64,000 nucleotides of DNA from Pseudomonas panipatensis. GTDB taxonomy: Bacteria; Pseudomonadota; Gammaproteobacteria; Pseudomonadales; Pseudomonadaceae. This document shows, piece by piece, positions 63,069 to 64,000 of the stretch (its first letter is position 1; each line of letters starts with the position of its first letter). The stretch spans positions 62,001-126,000 of the forward strand of contig NZ_FNDS01000004.1 in assembly GCF_900099785.1 (NCBI RefSeq), in the 5' to 3' direction. The notes under the pieces were generated by a model. It was not told where the DNA came from, searched no databases, and saw only the letters and a list, made by a program, of their open reading frames with translations. The position numbers and the translations under genes were made by a program.

Positions 63069-64000
63069 TTAATTCTGTCCAACGGTGGCGACTATGGTGA
63101 CTTGCTTGTTGTCCGGTATTTCCTGGTAGGCCAGCACGCTCATGGTGGATACCGCCATCCGCGCGAATCGCGACATCATCGCGCGAATCGGACCTGCCAC
63201 CAGGAGGATCGCCGGCTTGCCGAGCACTTCCTGGCGCTGCGCCGCATCGACCAGCGAGCGTTGCAGCTTTTCGGCCATTCCCGGCTCCAACAACATGCCA
63301 TCTTCCGAACCTTGTCCGGCCTTCTGCAGGCTATTCAGCAAAATCTGTTCCAACCTGGGTTCCAGGGTGATCACAGGCAGCTCCGAGTCAAGCCCCACAA
63401 TGCTTTGCACGATGGCGCGAGATAGCGCGACGCGGACCGCAGCAACCATCGCGGCGGGATCTTGACTCTTGGCGGCCACATTGGCGATGGCCTCGGCAAT
63501 GGTGCGGATATCGCGTACCGGCACCTGCTCCTGCAGCAGCGCCTGCAGGACCTTGAGCAGGGTGGACAGGGAAATCAGTCCCGGAACCAACTCTTCCGCC
63601 AGCTTGGGCGAGGTCTTGGCCAGCAGTTGCATCAGTTGCTGGACTTCCTCGTGCCCGAGCAGTTCGTGCGCGTGCTTGTGCAGGACCTGGTTGAGGTGCG
63701 TGGCGACCACCGTGCTCGGGTCTACCACGGTGTATCCCAGCGACTGCGCCTGATCGCGCTGACCGGCCTCGATCCACACGGCTTCCAGGCCGAACGCCGG
63801 GTCCTTGCCAGCGATGCCGTTGAGCGTGCCGAACACCTGCCCCGGATTGATCGCCAATTCGCGGTCGGGGTAGATCTCGGCTTCCGCCACGCTGACACCC
63901 ATCAGCGTCAAACGATAGGCGTTGGGCAACAGGTCGAGGTTGTCGCGGATGTGCACCGACGGCATCAGGAAGCCCAGGTCCTGGGACAGCTTCTTGCGTA
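63069..64000 (-). CDS. flhA: Flagellar export gate protein FlhA, C-terminal part
   Basis: The frame runs through the right edge, so the N-terminal membrane part is missing from the window; about 310 codons remain. The visible part is the cytoplasmic domain (AYRLTLMGVSVAEAEIYPD, GLEAVWIEAGQRDQAQSLGYTVVDPSTVVATHL, HELLGHEEVQQLM and the closing NKQVTIVATV) that forms the docking ring for export substrates. Its stop lies ten bases before the flhF ATG. Confidence 0.97.
   Translation of the reverse strand, partial: RKKLSQDLGFLMPSVHIRDNLDLLPNAYRLTLMGVSVAEAEIYPDRELAINPGQVFGTLNGIAGKDPAFGLEAVWIEAGQRDQAQSLGYTVVDPSTVVATHLNQVLHKHAHELLGHEEVQQLMQLLAKTSPKLAEELVPGLISLSTLLKVLQALLQEQVPVRDIRTIAEAIANVAAKSQDPAAMVAAVRVALSRAIVQSIVGLDSELPVITLEPRLEQILLNSLQKAGQGSEDGMLLEPGMAEKLQRSLVDAAQRQEVLGKPAILLVAGPIRAMMSRFARMAVSTMSVLAYQEIPDNKQVTIVATVGQN

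Overview
The window is chromosomal DNA from a Pseudomonas of the P. aeruginosa type: high GC, dense genes, and two blocks whose order I know from P. aeruginosa. One is an RstA/RstB-like two-component pair next to nrdA-nrdB. The other is flhA-flhF-fleN-fliA-cheYZAB-motCD-parC-parP-cheW followed by the ccmABCDEFGHI cytochrome c maturation operon. The species cannot be fixed from sequence alone; a member of the P. citronellolis/nitroreducens/knackmussii neighbourhood is a guess. No tRNA, rRNA, CRISPR array or complete mobile element was seen.

Layout. 1-2800: the 5' end of modA, a DUF202 membrane protein, and a persulfide-responsive operon (ArsR/BigR-type repressor, two YeeE/YedE half-transporters, ETHE1-like hydrolase) with an AT-rich palindrome at its promoter. 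2860-10470: two-component system, a 0.7 kb regulatory region with NrdR-like boxes and a DnaA box, then nrdA and nrdB with a strong terminator. 10590-13850: accessory DNA with a phage-type antirepressor gene preceded by a C4-like antisense RNA and a short overlapping leader ORF (the P1/P7 immI layout), then two orphan genes bracketed by about 80-bp palindromic repeats. 13850-21830: CAP-domain protein, lipoprotein, and two paralogous unknown proteins with related AT-rich upstream regions on either side of a small redox/esterase cluster and a LysR regulator.

21900-41040: mixed housekeeping and conserved hypothetical genes: 2OG-Fe(II) oxygenase, mdaB, parvulin, a soluble PAS chemoreceptor, lipoproteins, a PilU-like ATPase, YihY, peptide deformylase, CvfB-like S1 protein, ABC exporter, a pseudouridine-synthase-like protein with a substituted catalytic Asp, a Kef-type antiporter, a lipoate ligase-like protein and a diguanylate cyclase.

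41064-48061: ccmI to ccmA on the minus strand, complete and tightly overlapped. 48192-50119: a FliK-like protein with an FlhB-C-terminal-like partner. 50091-64000: the polar flagellar chemotaxis and placement locus on the minus strand, ending in the truncated flhA. FlhF and FleN set flagellar site and number, FliA drives late genes, CheY/Z/A/B/W carry the signal, ParC/ParP position the array, and MotC/MotD are the second stator. Two details stand out here: a four-copy short motif in the CheA linker that resembles CheY-binding peptides, and a degenerate receiver-like protein at the edge of the cluster.
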